Shown here: positions 17,264 through 25,869 of the stretch, piece by piece
Numbering within the stretch: the stretch's first letter is position 1
Layout of the letters: the number at the start of each line of letters is the position of its first letter
Origin: Actinocorallia sp039871655
GTDB lineage: Bacteria > Actinomycetota > Actinomycetes > Streptosporangiales > Streptosporangiaceae
Length of the DNA stretch: 64,000 bases
Reading direction: 5' to 3'
Assembly (NCBI RefSeq): GCF_039871655.1
Contig: NZ_JBDPLZ010000001.1
Coordinates: 682,001 to 746,000, forward strand
Notes under the pieces: model-generated
Told to the model about the DNA's origin: nothing
Database searches by the model: none
What the model saw: only the letters and a program-made list of their open reading frames with translations
Position numbers and translations under genes: made by a program

Positions 17264-18715
17264 TCAAGGGGCGGTGAGTGCGTCGCGCCCGGTCGGGGAC
17301 TCCGGTCCTGGCACGGGGCGCGGGGACGGCAGGGTCACCGCCGCCAGGACCGCTCCGGCGAGGGCGATCAGACCCGCGCCGAGGAAGGCCGCGGAGAAGC
17401 CGCCGGTGAGGGCGATCAGGTTCCCCGGCTGGTCGGCGCCGCGGGAGGCGGCCAGGGCGGTCATCGCGGCCAGACCGAGAGCCGAGCCGACCTGGTAGCC
17501 GGTGTTGACGATCCCGGAGGCCAGGCCGCCCTCCTCGGGACGGGCGGAGGAGATCGCGGTGCCCAGCGAGGGGATGAAGGCCAGCGACATGCCCAGCGCC
17601 GCCACCAGTGAGGCCGGCAGGACGTCCACCCGGAAGGTGCCGTCGGGGCGGACCAGCGACAACCAGACCATGCCCGCCGCCAGGACGGCCAGACCCGCGA
17701 CGGTGACCGCTTTGGGGCCGAAGCGGCCGATGGCGCGGGGGGCGAGGACGACCATCCCGATCATGATCAGCACGGTCATCGGCAGCAGTGCCGCGCCGGA
17801 GGGGAAAGCGCTGTAGCCCAGCACCTGCTGCAGGTAGAGGTTCAGGAAGAACCACATCGGGATCCACGCCGCGCCCAGCAGCAGCTGGGCCAGGTTGGCC
17901 GCACCCAGCCCGGGCGCGCGGAAGATCGACAGCGGCATCAGCGGTTCCCTGCGGGTCGCCTGGATCGCCGCGAACACCGCCAGCAGCACCAGGCCTGCCA
18001 CCAGCACACCCCAGACCTCCGCCGACGCCCAGCCGACCTCGGGTGCCCGCACCACCGCGTACACCACAGAGCCCAGACCCAGGGTGACGGTCAGTGCACC
18101 GGCCACGTCGATCGAACCGCGCGCCCCGGAGTTCCCGGCGGGCATCAGCGCGGGTGCGGCCGCCAGGGCGAGGACGGCGATGGGGATGTTGACGTAGAAC
18201 ACCCACGGCCAGGAGACGTACTCGGTGATGACCCCGCCCAGGAACACGCCCGCGGTGCCTCCGGCCGGAGCGGCGGCACCGTACAGGGCCAGAGCCCTGG
18301 TCAGTTCACGCGGGTCCGCGCCGAACAGCATCATCAGCAGCGTCAGCGCCGAGGGCGCGATGAGGGCGGCTCCGGCCCCCTGCACGGCACGTCCGGCGAG
18401 CTCGACCGCCACACCATCAGCGGCCCCGGCCACCGCCGAGCCGACGAGCAGCACGAGCCAGCCGATCCCGAACAGACGACGCGCGCCGAACAGGTCCGAC
18501 AGCCTGCCGCCGAGCAGCAGCAGACCGCCGAAGGCGACGACATAGGCATTGAACACCCAGGACAGGTTCTCCTGCGAGAAGCCCAGGTCCTCCTGGATGC
18601 GGGGCAGCGCCACTCCGATGATCGATGTATCCATGATCACCATGAACTGGGCCAGGGCGATGAGCGCCAGCGCCCACCAACGGCGGGCGGTCGGCGGAGA
18701 CGAAGAGACAGACAT
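17264..18715 (-). CDS. DHA2-family MFS drug exporter (EmrB/QacA type, 14 TM)
   Basis: A 483-residue transporter with about 14 hydrophobic segments. Helix 1 has QFMVIMDTSIIGVALPRI, the DHA2 hallmark; GGRLSDLFGARR is motif A, and the motif C region GGTAGVFLGGVI lies in helix 5. ATG 18715 is chosen because AAGGAG lies 6 bases upstream; the GTG at 18721 is inside that ribosome site. A G/C-tract palindrome covers the sequence directly before the Shine-Dalgarno. It lies 224 bp downstream of the copper ATPase gene on the same strand and likely has its own promoter. Confidence 0.9.
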   Translation of the reverse strand: MSVSSSPPTARRWWALALIALAQFMVIMDTSIIGVALPRIQEDLGFSQENLSWVFNAYVVAFGGLLLLGGRLSDLFGARRLFGIGWLVLLVGSAVAGAADGVAVELAGRAVQGAGAALIAPSALTLLMMLFGADPRELTRALALYGAAAPAGGTAGVFLGGVITEYVSWPWVFYVNIPIAVLALAAAPALMPAGNSGARGSIDVAGALTVTLGLGSVVYAVVRAPEVGWASAEVWGVLVAGLVLLAVFAAIQATRREPLMPLSIFRAPGLGAANLAQLLLGAAWIPMWFFLNLYLQQVLGYSAFPSGAALLPMTVLIMIGMVVLAPRAIGRFGPKAVTVAGLAVLAAGMVWLSLVRPDGTFRVDVLPASLVAALGMSLAFIPSLGTAISSARPEEGGLASGIVNTGYQVGSALGLAAMTALAASRGADQPGNLIALTGGFSAAFLGAGLIALAGAVLAAVTLPSPRPVPGPESPTGRDALTAP

Positions 18716-18725
18716 GATCACTCCT

Positions 18726-18774
18726 TACCCCCGGGGGGTATCTATGAGACAAGCAGATACGGTAGGGGGGTATA
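18726..18774. promoter_or_regulatory. Two G-tract pseudo-palindromes resembling CsoR/RcnR-family operators
   Basis: TACCCCCGGGGGGTA (18726-18740) and ATACGGTAGGGGGGTATA (18757-18774) lie immediately upstream of the DHA2 exporter gene. The TACC/G-tract/GTA design matches the general form of CsoR/RcnR-type metal or sulfur sensor operators. No csoR gene is present in the window. The binding protein is inferred. Confidence 0.45.
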
Positions 18775-18939
18775 TCCCAAAGCACAAGTCTCCAGATCCG
18801 AAGGCGGCCGCCCGGCCTCTGGGCGACCCGGATTCACAGATCCGGCTCCAGAGTCATCACGGCGGTCTTGCCGGTGGCGGTCAGCTCCTCGCGCCAAGCG
18901 CCGAGGTCGAGGTATCCGCGCCGGTCGTGGCGCGTTCGC

Positions 18940-21522
18940 TCATGCCCGGTTCCTCGTCGCCGCGGCTCGGGCGGCCGGTCGCTCGGGGGTTTCGGCCCGG
19001 TCGAAGGTCTCGACGTGAGGCGAGGTCGGAGGCGGCGCGGTCATGGTCGGCGCCGGGGCGGGGTGCCAGCGGCGCAGCCGGTTGGCGTTGGTGACGACCG
19101 ACAGCGAGGACAGGGCCATGGCCGCGGCGGCGATCATCGGCGAGAGCCGGATGCCGAGGAACGGGTAGAGGACACCGGCGGCGATGGGCACGCCGACGGC
19201 GTTGTAGGCCAGGGCGAAGAAGAGGTTCTGCCGGATGTTGCGCATGGTGGCGCGGGAGAGGGCGATGGCGGTGACGACCCCGGTGAGGGAGCCGGAGATC
19301 AGGGTGATGTCGGCGGCCTCGATGGCGACGTCGGTGCCGGTGCCGATGGCCAGCCCGATGTCGGCCGCGGCCAGGGCGGGGGCGTCGTTGATGCCGTCGC
19401 CGACCATGCCGACCCGGCGGCCCTCGGCCTGGAGCCGGCGGATCTCGTCGGCCTTGTGCTCGGGCAGGACCTCGGCGAGAACGCGCTCGATGCCGACCTG
19501 GGCGGCGATCGCCGCGGCCGTCCGGGCATTGTCCCCGGTGATCATGACGACGTCGAGGCCGAGGCTTCGCAGCCGGGCGATCGCCTGGGCTGAGTCGTCC
19601 TTGATGGTGTCGGCGACCGCGACCACTCCGGCGGGACGTCCGTCGACGGCCGCGAACACCGAGGTCTTGCCCTGGGCGGAGAAGGCGGCGGCGACCTGCT
19701 CCAGCGCCGCGGCGCTGATACCGGCGTCGGCCAGGAGCCGGGCGGTGCCGACCAGGACCGTGCGGCCTGCCACGACGGCGCGCACGCCCTTGCCGGTGAC
19801 CGAGGTGAACTCGCTCACCGGCGGCAGGCGGAGATCGCGGTCCCGGGCCCCGGTGACGATGGCGGCGGCGAGCGGGTGTTCGCTGTCGGACTCGGTGGCG
19901 GCGACCAGGGCCAGCAGGTCGGCCTCGTCCATGCCGTCGGCGGTGTGGACGTCGGTGAGGGCGGGCTTGCCCGCGGTGATGGTGCCGGTCTTGTCGAGCA
20001 CGATCGTGTCGAGCCTGTGCGCGGTCTCCAGGGCCTCGGCGGAGCGGATGAGGATGCCCGAGGTGGCGCCCTTGCCCGTCCCGACCATGATCGACAAGGG
20101 TGTGGCCAGGCCGAGCGCGCACGGGCAGGCGATGATCAGCACCGCGACGGCCGACACCAGCGCCAAGGTGAACGCCGGGACGGGACCGAAGACGAACCAC
20201 AGCGCGAAGGCGGCGATCGCGATCGCGACGACGGCGGGCACGAAGTAGGCCGAGGCGGTGTCGGCCAGCCGCTGGATGGGCGCTCTGGACGCCTGGGCCT
20301 GCTGCACCATCCGGATGATCTGGGCGAGCATCGTGTCGGAGCCGACCTTGGCGGCCCGCACCCGCAGGGAGCCCGTGCCGTTGATCGTCGCCCCGATGAC
20401 GGTGTCCTCCGCGCACTTGGCGACCGGAATCGGCTCCCCGGTGACCATCGACTCGTCCACGGCCGAGGAGCCGGACAGGACCGTCGCGTCGACCGGGATC
20501 CTCTCCCCGGGGCGGATCACCAGTTCGTCGCCGACCACCACGTCCTCGACGGGGAGCTCGGTCTCGGCCCCGTCGCGCACGACCCGGGCGGTACGGGCCT
20601 GCAGGCCCAGCAGCGCGCGGATGGCCTCGCCGGTTCCGGCCTTGGCGCGGGCCTCCAGCAGCCGCCCCAGCATGATCAGGGTGAGGATCACCCCGACCGC
20701 CTCGAAGTACACCTCGCGGACGTCCTCGGGCAGCAGGCCGGGCGCGAGGGTGACGATCAGGCTGTAGACGTAGGCGGCCGTGGTGCCCAGGGTGATGAGG
20801 CTGTTCATGTCCGCGGAGCGATGGGCCAGGGTGAGCCAGCCGGTGCGGTGGATCGGCAGGCCCGTGTAGAACATCACCGGTGTGATCAGCGCCAGCTGCA
20901 CCCAGGGCTCCAGCAGGAAGCCGGGCACCCAGTGGGCCATGAACAGGTCATGCGCCATCACCGCGACCAGCACCGGAAAGGTCAGCACCGCTCCGACGAC
21001 GAACCGGCGGGTCAGGTCCCTGATCTCCGCCCGCCGCTCGGCCGCCTGCGCCGCCTCGGTCTCGGCCGCCGTCACGCTCTCATCGGAGTCTCCCGAGGTG
21101 GCTTCCGCCTGTTCGGGTTCCCGCTGAGCCGTGGGCGGCGGCCCCTCGGCCGGTTCGACGCGCAGCGTCCCGTGGATCATGTTCATCCCGCACGCGAAGG
21201 GGAACGTGCCGGCCTCGTCCGCGGGCAGCCGCACGGTGGTGCGCTGGAAGGCGGGCAGCGCGGCGTTCACCCGCAGATCGGGAAAGACCACGTGGGAGGT
21301 GCAGTCCCCGCTCTCCTGCCGGTCGAAGACCAGCTCGACCGGCACTCCCTGGCGGACCCGGATCACGTCCGGACGGTACCCGCCCCGCACCGTCACCTCG
21401 ATCCGCTGCACCCCGCCTTCCAGCTCGGCGCCGTGCGCCCGGCGCGGACCGAAGAAGAACCATCCCGACCAGGCGATCAACCCGATCGAACCGAGCAGTA
21501 CCAGGAAGTCAGCCCAACCCAT
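18940..21522 (-). CDS. Copper-translocating P1B-type ATPase with N-terminal cupredoxin domain
   Basis: An 860-residue pump. In place of the usual HMA metal-binding domain it has one N-terminal membrane anchor (residues 5-25) followed by a cupredoxin-like domain (36-125) whose ligands are visible as H77, C111, M115 and H117 (ACGMNMIHG). Then come eight membrane helices, CPC at 466-468 (IIACPCALGLATP), phosphorylation site D510 in DKTGT, and the P1B-1 copper signatures AYN in helix 7 and MALSS in helix 8. It exports Cu(I) across the membrane. ATG 21522 has AAGG upstream; GTG one codon earlier is the alternative. Confidence 0.92.
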   Translation of the reverse strand: MGWADFLVLLGSIGLIAWSGWFFFGPRRAHGAELEGGVQRIEVTVRGGYRPDVIRVRQGVPVELVFDRQESGDCTSHVVFPDLRVNAALPAFQRTTVRLPADEAGTFPFACGMNMIHGTLRVEPAEGPPPTAQREPEQAEATSGDSDESVTAAETEAAQAAERRAEIRDLTRRFVVGAVLTFPVLVAVMAHDLFMAHWVPGFLLEPWVQLALITPVMFYTGLPIHRTGWLTLAHRSADMNSLITLGTTAAYVYSLIVTLAPGLLPEDVREVYFEAVGVILTLIMLGRLLEARAKAGTGEAIRALLGLQARTARVVRDGAETELPVEDVVVGDELVIRPGERIPVDATVLSGSSAVDESMVTGEPIPVAKCAEDTVIGATINGTGSLRVRAAKVGSDTMLAQIIRMVQQAQASRAPIQRLADTASAYFVPAVVAIAIAAFALWFVFGPVPAFTLALVSAVAVLIIACPCALGLATPLSIMVGTGKGATSGILIRSAEALETAHRLDTIVLDKTGTITAGKPALTDVHTADGMDEADLLALVAATESDSEHPLAAAIVTGARDRDLRLPPVSEFTSVTGKGVRAVVAGRTVLVGTARLLADAGISAAALEQVAAAFSAQGKTSVFAAVDGRPAGVVAVADTIKDDSAQAIARLRSLGLDVVMITGDNARTAAAIAAQVGIERVLAEVLPEHKADEIRRLQAEGRRVGMVGDGINDAPALAAADIGLAIGTGTDVAIEAADITLISGSLTGVVTAIALSRATMRNIRQNLFFALAYNAVGVPIAAGVLYPFLGIRLSPMIAAAAMALSSLSVVTNANRLRRWHPAPAPTMTAPPPTSPHVETFDRAETPERPAARAAATRNRA

Positions 21523-21525
21523 CAC

Positions 21526-22135
21526 CGATCACCTTCTCCGCGGTCGCCCTCCATCTCCAGCCTTGGCTTCGGACGCCCGTGACGGTTACAGCACAAGGCC
21601 CCGCCTTTCAAGGGACCTTCGGCCCTGCCGCCGTGAGGACGACGAGCGCGGACGTGGTCAGCGCCATGGGTCTCCTCGGGTATCGCGGACGATGACACCG
21701 TCGGCGGGACGGGCACGATCCGGCCGGGCGAGCGACGGTCGGTGAATTCCATCACAGGAATCGCCGGAAAATGATTCCGTCACATTACGGGATAACTAAG
21801 GATCAGTTACCCGAAGCACGAGCACAATGGACTCCATACGCTTTGGCAGGCGACGCCTGCCCGGCCGGAAGCCGAACACGACGGAAATCCGGCGCCCCGC
21901 CGCGTGGCCTTCGTTACAGTCACAGCCGCCCCGGACCTCGCCTTTCCTGTGCGCCCCGTCACAGGAAAGGCAGAAATACCAGGTCACCGGGTATTCACGG
22001 CGGGCGAACCCGCCGGTCGCACGACTGCCGGTTCCGGCACCCGCTCCGCGGCATGGCACAGACAGTTCACCGGGTCTTGCACAATGGATGGCGAAAGCCA
22101 TTCGTTCCGCTCTTGACCCCCGAGAGAAGGACATG
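21526..22135. other. Intergenic region with no supported gene
   Basis: The 610 bp between the copper ATPase start and the 45-aa membrane protein contain no reading frame with convincing codon use. The only clear structure is the 12-bp inverted repeat at 21940-21971. Promoters for both divergent genes must lie here. Confidence 0.5.
21940..21971. repeat. Perfect 12-bp inverted repeat (hairpin)
   Basis: GCCTTTCCTGTG, 8-base loop, CACAGGAAAGGC. It stands alone in a gene-free stretch, about 165 bp upstream of a small membrane protein gene. It could be a terminator or a regulator site; no T-run follows. Confidence 0.6.
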
Positions 22136-22273
22136 ATGTTCAGTTCGAGTCTCTCCCAGGCCGCTTTCCTCTTCATCCTGTTCATCGCGATGCTCGTTCT
22201 GGTCGCGGCCTTCTATTCCGACGACTCGCACAGCCACCACGAAAGCGACAGGCGCTGGAGCCGCCGCTACTGA
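22136..22273 (+). CDS. Small membrane protein (45 aa), unknown function
   Basis: A 45-residue frame beginning MFSSSLSQAAFLFILFIAML, one membrane helix (about residues 9-27), followed by a short, polar His/Asp/Ser-rich tail DDSHSHHESDRRWSRRY. AGAAGG lies 5 bases before ATG 22136 (an ATG 3 bases earlier is too close). The histidine-rich tail beside a copper ATPase might bind metal, but this is only inference. No family recognised. Confidence 0.5.
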   Translation: MFSSSLSQAAFLFILFIAMLVLVAAFYSDDSHSHHESDRRWSRRY

Positions 22274-22507
22274 CACGCCCTGAGCCCGCCCACCGGCGTG
22301 TCCCCACACCCTCTCCATGCCGCGACGCTCCAGTTCGGCGAGCACCCGAAGAACGCCCGGCTCCCAAGGGATCGGGCGTTCCCGCGGCTCCGCAGCGGCC
22401 CCCGCCCTCGAGTTCGAACAGCGAGGCAGCGTCGCGGGTAGCCCTGGTGACCGAACTGAACCGTGACGGCTGATCTGCTGTTCGGTTCCGCATGGTGACA
22501 TGCGAAG

Positions 22508-23377
22508 TCAGGATTCCGTTTCGTCGACGAGTGCGGTGTCCCAGAAACCACGGACGATCAGCAGCGCGCTGGGAAGATCGGCGGGGAGATCGGTGAGTCC
22601 GTCCGCCTGGACCGGATAGACGTCTGCCCAGAAAGGGGGCGGGTCGGGAATGGACAGAGGCAGTACATGCGTGGCACGTACGTCGAAGACATGGCGGGCC
22701 ACCGACACCAACTCGCGATCCGGTTGCAGGCCGTCCTCGATCAACAGCACCAGGTCGATGAGGTCCTTCACCCTGGTGTTGGGCCGGTTACCGTAGTCGC
22801 GGGTGAGAGCGTGCAGCTTCTCTGCGAAGTGCTGATTTCTATGGACGGCTTCGATCTTCCGGGGGGCGATATCAGCGAATGCCAGTACACCCGGCAACTC
22901 GATCTGCTCGGTGGCCGCCAGCTCTTCTGCCCGCTGTACCACATCCAGCCTGACCGACGCGTACAGCTTGCCGGCCAGGAACCCTTCAACGGAGAAACGC
23001 CAGGCCGCACGGCCCTCGGAGTCACGTTCGAGTTCCCGAGGCGGTCCCACCCGGAAAACGAAACAGTCGCCGTCGACATCTTCCGCCAGGGTCTCGATCA
23101 GTTCATCCTTCAGGGCGGCACCGCTGAGATCTCCGTCCCGCAGGGCGAGATCGAGATCCTTCGTGGCACGCGCTCGATCGAGGAATCGGAACTCCAGGGC
23201 GGTGCCGCCCTTCAGGACCCACCAGCCGGGCTCGGTGGCGGCGAGTCGGGCGGCAATCCGATCGAACAACGCGCGTCGGCGAAGTCGACCCAGGTCGGTG
23301 CCGTCCGCCTCGGCCTGCCGCCTGAGCCTGATCTCCAGCGCCTTCCGCAGGTCGGCAGGCGACTTGTACGAGTTCAT
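22508..23377 (-). CDS. AbiEii/AbiGii-family nucleotidyltransferase toxin
   Basis: A 289-residue protein of the DUF1814/AbiEii family: WVLKGGTALEFR (residues 53-64) and the catalytic ATKDLDLAL (71-79) are the nucleotidyltransferase core, and a conserved second half with FAEKLHALTRDYGN and RVKDLIDLVLL follows. AbiEii-type toxins stop growth by nucleotidyl transfer to RNA or other targets and act in type IV toxin-antitoxin phage defence. The ATG shares bases with the TAA of the antitoxin gene (TAATG), so the two are co-translated. GC is lower than in flanking housekeeping genes. Confidence 0.88.
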   Translation of the reverse strand: MNSYKSPADLRKALEIRLRRQAEADGTDLGRLRRRALFDRIAARLAATEPGWWVLKGGTALEFRFLDRARATKDLDLALRDGDLSGAALKDELIETLAEDVDGDCFVFRVGPPRELERDSEGRAAWRFSVEGFLAGKLYASVRLDVVQRAEELAATEQIELPGVLAFADIAPRKIEAVHRNQHFAEKLHALTRDYGNRPNTRVKDLIDLVLLIEDGLQPDRELVSVARHVFDVRATHVLPLSIPDPPPFWADVYPVQADGLTDLPADLPSALLIVRGFWDTALVDETES

Positions 23378-23976
23378 TAACTCTTCTCCTGGAGTGCCCG
23401 TTCCACTCCCAGCGAAGCCTGGGCACCCAGCCGCTGTGCTGCGTGGAGGAGTTGCCGCCGGGTGGCTTCACCACGTTCCAGGAGCTCCGAGACCGCTGAG
23501 TCGATGACATCCTGATCGGCGGGGATCGCGGCGGATTCCGCGATCGAGCGCAGCGGGGAGGTCACCTTGAAGCCCTCGCGCTGGACGATGTCGTCCTCGT
23601 CGAGGACGGCACGGTGGAGGACGACAGCCGGATCGTTCTGCCTGAAGCCTGGTGGCACGGTCAGATGGACGGCGCGGGGATTGGCGATACCGAGATCGTG
23701 GACGGCGAGCGCGGTGAGATGCGAGACGACCGCACGGTTCTTGCTCCACAGGCTCCACCGGGCCAGCGAGGCCGTGTCGCCGGTGTCCAGTTCGAGGAAC
23801 TCCCGGAATCGGTAGATGCCTCGATCGATGCGGATCCAGTTCCCCCGCTGGGTGTGGAACCGCTGCGCCTGGTAGGAGTAGCCCTCTTGGAGAGCTTGGG
23901 CTGCGGTGAAGTAGCCGCTCTGCCCCGCCGCGACACGCCACAACCTGTCACGCGCGTTCCGGGGCTCCACCAGCAT
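23377..23976 (-). CDS. AbiEi-type antitoxin / transcriptional repressor
   Basis: A 199-residue protein with an N-terminal winged-HTH region (RDRLWRVAAGQSGYFTAAQA, then RGIYRF) and a C-terminal antitoxin domain (AVVSHLTALAVHDLG, VHLTVPP). This is the standard AbiEi architecture: the N-terminal domain represses the operon, and the C-terminal domain is needed for antitoxicity. It immediately precedes the AbiEii toxin gene, overlapping by TAATG. ATG 23976 is the first start; an AT-rich promoter with a long inverted repeat lies upstream. Confidence 0.85.
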   Translation of the reverse strand: MLVEPRNARDRLWRVAAGQSGYFTAAQALQEGYSYQAQRFHTQRGNWIRIDRGIYRFREFLELDTGDTASLARWSLWSKNRAVVSHLTALAVHDLGIANPRAVHLTVPPGFRQNDPAVVLHRAVLDEDDIVQREGFKVTSPLRSIAESAAIPADQDVIDSAVSELLERGEATRRQLLHAAQRLGAQASLGVERALQEKS

Positions 23977-24010
23977 GGCAGCAGCTTAGCCGCTGACAAC
24001 CCATAGTCAC

Positions 24011-24047
24011 TTTTAGTTTGCTGAAGACGCAATGCATAAAACTAAAA
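24011..24047. promoter_or_regulatory. AT-rich 9-bp inverted repeat upstream of abiE, candidate AbiEi operator
   Basis: TTTTAGTTT (24011-24019) and AAACTAAAA (24039-24047) are exact inverted copies 19 bases apart, in the only AT-rich stretch of this area, 35-71 bases upstream of the antitoxin start. Negative autoregulation of abiE by AbiEi binding to inverted repeats is established in streptococci, which makes this a likely operator. Confidence 0.55.
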
Positions 24048-24080
24048 TTTCTATAGAGTTCTACGTCCGACTCACTGACG

Positions 24081-24227
24081 GACGCGCTTCCCGAAGCCCT
24101 CATCCGCGCCGAACCCGTCCACCGCGCCTGGTTCGAAGCGGACCGCCGAGGAGCGGACTCCCCCATACCGCCAGAGAAGCGGACGTTCTTCGGTTCGCGT
24201 GTGGAAGACGCGTCGTCGCACCACCAT
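24081..24227 (+). pseudogene. C-terminal remnant of the 39501-40049 gene family
   Basis: In frame, EALIRAEPVHRAWFEADRR matches EALIRAERTHRAWFEATRS at the end of the 182-aa protein encoded at 39501-40049. The following 48 bp (24165-24212) are identical at 46 positions to 40036-40083. No upstream part of the gene is left; a TAG lies at 24054. It is a broken third copy of that unit. Confidence 0.6.
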
Positions 24228-24233
24228 GGAACG

Positions 24234-24905
24234 GTGAGTGACACGCGGGTACGTTTGGTGACCGAATTTCCCGACCACGGCCTGGGCGAGTTGGGGCGGG
24301 TGGCGCACGGGGTGCTGCACGGTTGCCGGGAGGCCGGGCCGACGGAGGAGGCGCGGCTGTTCCTCGGGTTGAACACCCTGCCGGATCAGCCGTCTCCGTT
24401 CCCCGGATACATCGGGTTCCCGGCCCAGCCGGGAGCGTGGTCGGCGTGCGGCGGGAACCTGATGGTGTTCCTGATGTCGGCGGCCCGGTCGATGCGGGCG
24501 CAGCCCGCACCGCCCGGATCGGCGTTCGGGCCGGAGTACCACCGCATCCAGAAGCTGCTGCGGCAGGACGCGATCCTCATGTCCTACCCCGCCTACGATG
24601 AGAATCCCCAGGCGTGGCGGCGTTTTCCGGTTCCCGCGCGGGACCTGGCGGAGCGAGAGGCCACGTCCTCACTCGGCCGGCCCGGGACTCCAGGTAGCGC
24701 TGCTCGGCGAGGCCGGCGGTGGCCTTCGCGGCGCGACGGTAGTGCTCGTACGCCCCTGCCGCGTCGCCGGTCTTCTCCAGCAGATGCGCCCGTACGGACA
24801 ACAGCCGGTGATGCCCGGCCATCCGCTCGTCGCTGTCCAATGTGGACAGCAGGGCCAGCCCGGCCTGCGGGCCTTCGGTCTCGGCGAGCGCGATCGCCCG
24901 GTTGA
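24234..24905 (+). CDS. Hypothetical protein, probably truncated at a recombination junction
   Basis: From GTG 24234 about 140 codons show the strong GC3 bias of real genes (VSDTRVRLVTEFPDHGLGEL, then GPTEEARLFLGLNTLP). From about 24650 on, the frame runs antisense to the ECF sigma factor gene and loses coding character, finishing at a chance stop at 24905. The natural C-terminus seems lost. Not recognised. The sigma factor gene on the opposite strand is extended at the same point. Confidence 0.35.
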   Translation: MSDTRVRLVTEFPDHGLGELGRVAHGVLHGCREAGPTEEARLFLGLNTLPDQPSPFPGYIGFPAQPGAWSACGGNLMVFLMSAARSMRAQPAPPGSAFGPEYHRIQKLLRQDAILMSYPAYDENPQAWRRFPVPARDLAEREATSSLGRPGTPGSAARRGRRWPSRRDGSARTPLPRRRSSPADAPVRTTAGDARPSARRCPMWTAGPARPAGLRSRRARSPG

Positions 24906-25869
24906 GGGTGACCATCGGGTTGGGCGCGATCCGTTCCAGGATCAGGTAGAGGGCGTGCACCTGCGGCCAGTTGGTCTCCTCGGCCGTGGCCGCGTCGGCG
25001 TGCGTGGCGGCGATGGCGGCCTGCAACTGGTAAGGCCCCAGCGCCGGGCCGGCCAGCGACTCCTTGACCAGCCCGATGCCCTCATCGATCATTTCGCGGT
25101 CCCACTTCTCACGGTCCTGCTCGTCCAAGGGCACCAGGTCTCCGGCCACCGTCGTCCGGGCCTCCCGGCGGGCGTGGGTCAGCAGCATCAGCGCGAGCAG
25201 CCCGCTCACCTCGCCGTCCTCGGGGAGTCGGGCGTGCACCATCCGGGTCAGCCGGATCGCCTCGCGCGCGAGGTCGGCGCGATGCAGCCGGCTGCCCGAG
25301 GACGCGGTGTAACCCTCGTTGAAGATCAGGTAGAGCACGTGCAGGACGACCCGCAGCCGGTCCTCGCGCTCCGCGCCGTCCGGCAGGCCGAACGAGCTGC
25401 CTGCGGCCTTGACGCGCTGCTTGGCCCGGCTGATCCTGACCGCCATCGTGCCCTCCGGCACCAGGAACGCACGGGCGATCTCGGCTGTGGTCAGACCGCC
25501 GACCGCCCGCAGCGTCAACGCGGTCTGGGAGGCCGGGGTCAGCGCCGGATGGCAGCACAGGAACAGCAGGACGAGCGTGTCGTCGGTGTCCGGCACCTCG
25601 GGCGCCGCCTCGACGGCCGTCGCCGACTCCCGCTCACGGCGCGCGTGGTCGCTGCGCATCTGGTCGATGAGCCGCCGGGACGCCACGGCCACCAGCCAAC
25701 CGCGCGGGTTGCCCGGCACGCCCTCGGCCGGCCACTGCACGACGGCGGCGAGGACGGCCTCCTGCACGGCGTCCTCGCATTCCTCGAACCGGCCGTGCCG
25801 GCGCACCAACGCGCCGAGGACCCGCGGCGTGAGCTCACGCAGCAGGTCCTCGATGGGCGGGGCTGTCAT
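24577..25869 (-). CDS. ECF sigma factor, ECF42-type with C-terminal TPR-like extension
   Basis: A 430-residue sigma factor: sigma-2 region (RRHGRFEECEDAVQEAVLAA, RLIDQMRSDHARR), sigma-4 (LTLRAVGGLTTAEIARAFLV, then RISRAKQRVK) and a long helical extension from residue 185 to about 400 (LHVLYLIFNEGYTAS, LYLILERIAPNPMVTLNRAI). This extension and the coupled DGPF/YCII gene are hallmarks of ECF42. Family members normally stop soon after the ERRYLE-type block; here 30 more residues (to 24577) are read through a junction, so the true end was probably replaced. ATG 25869 overlaps the YCII stop (ATGA). Confidence 0.88.
   Translation of the reverse strand: MTAPPIEDLLRELTPRVLGALVRRHGRFEECEDAVQEAVLAAVVQWPAEGVPGNPRGWLVAVASRRLIDQMRSDHARRERESATAVEAAPEVPDTDDTLVLLFLCCHPALTPASQTALTLRAVGGLTTAEIARAFLVPEGTMAVRISRAKQRVKAAGSSFGLPDGAEREDRLRVVLHVLYLIFNEGYTASSGSRLHRADLAREAIRLTRMVHARLPEDGEVSGLLALMLLTHARREARTTVAGDLVPLDEQDREKWDREMIDEGIGLVKESLAGPALGPYQLQAAIAATHADAATAEETNWPQVHALYLILERIAPNPMVTLNRAIALAETEGPQAGLALLSTLDSDERMAGHHRLLSVRAHLLEKTGDAAGAYEHYRRAAKATAGLAEQRYLESRAGRVRTWPLAPPGPAREPENAATPGDSHRRRGRT
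24597..24629. repeat. 33-bp dispersed repeat, copy 1
   Basis: GATGAGAATCC..AGGCGTGG with the following GCGGCGTTTTCCG is found again at 38923-38955 (31 of 33 identical). The other copy lies inside the XRE/DUF5753 gene, where it is normal coding sequence; here it sits at the junction that altered the sigma factor 3' end. Confidence 0.6.

Noticed and set aside
18780..18939. Possible small gene end (RGYLDLGAWREELTATGK...) after the copper ATPase
   Set aside because: No start or ribosome site in that frame and it overlaps the ATPase end; may be a relic but cannot be supported.
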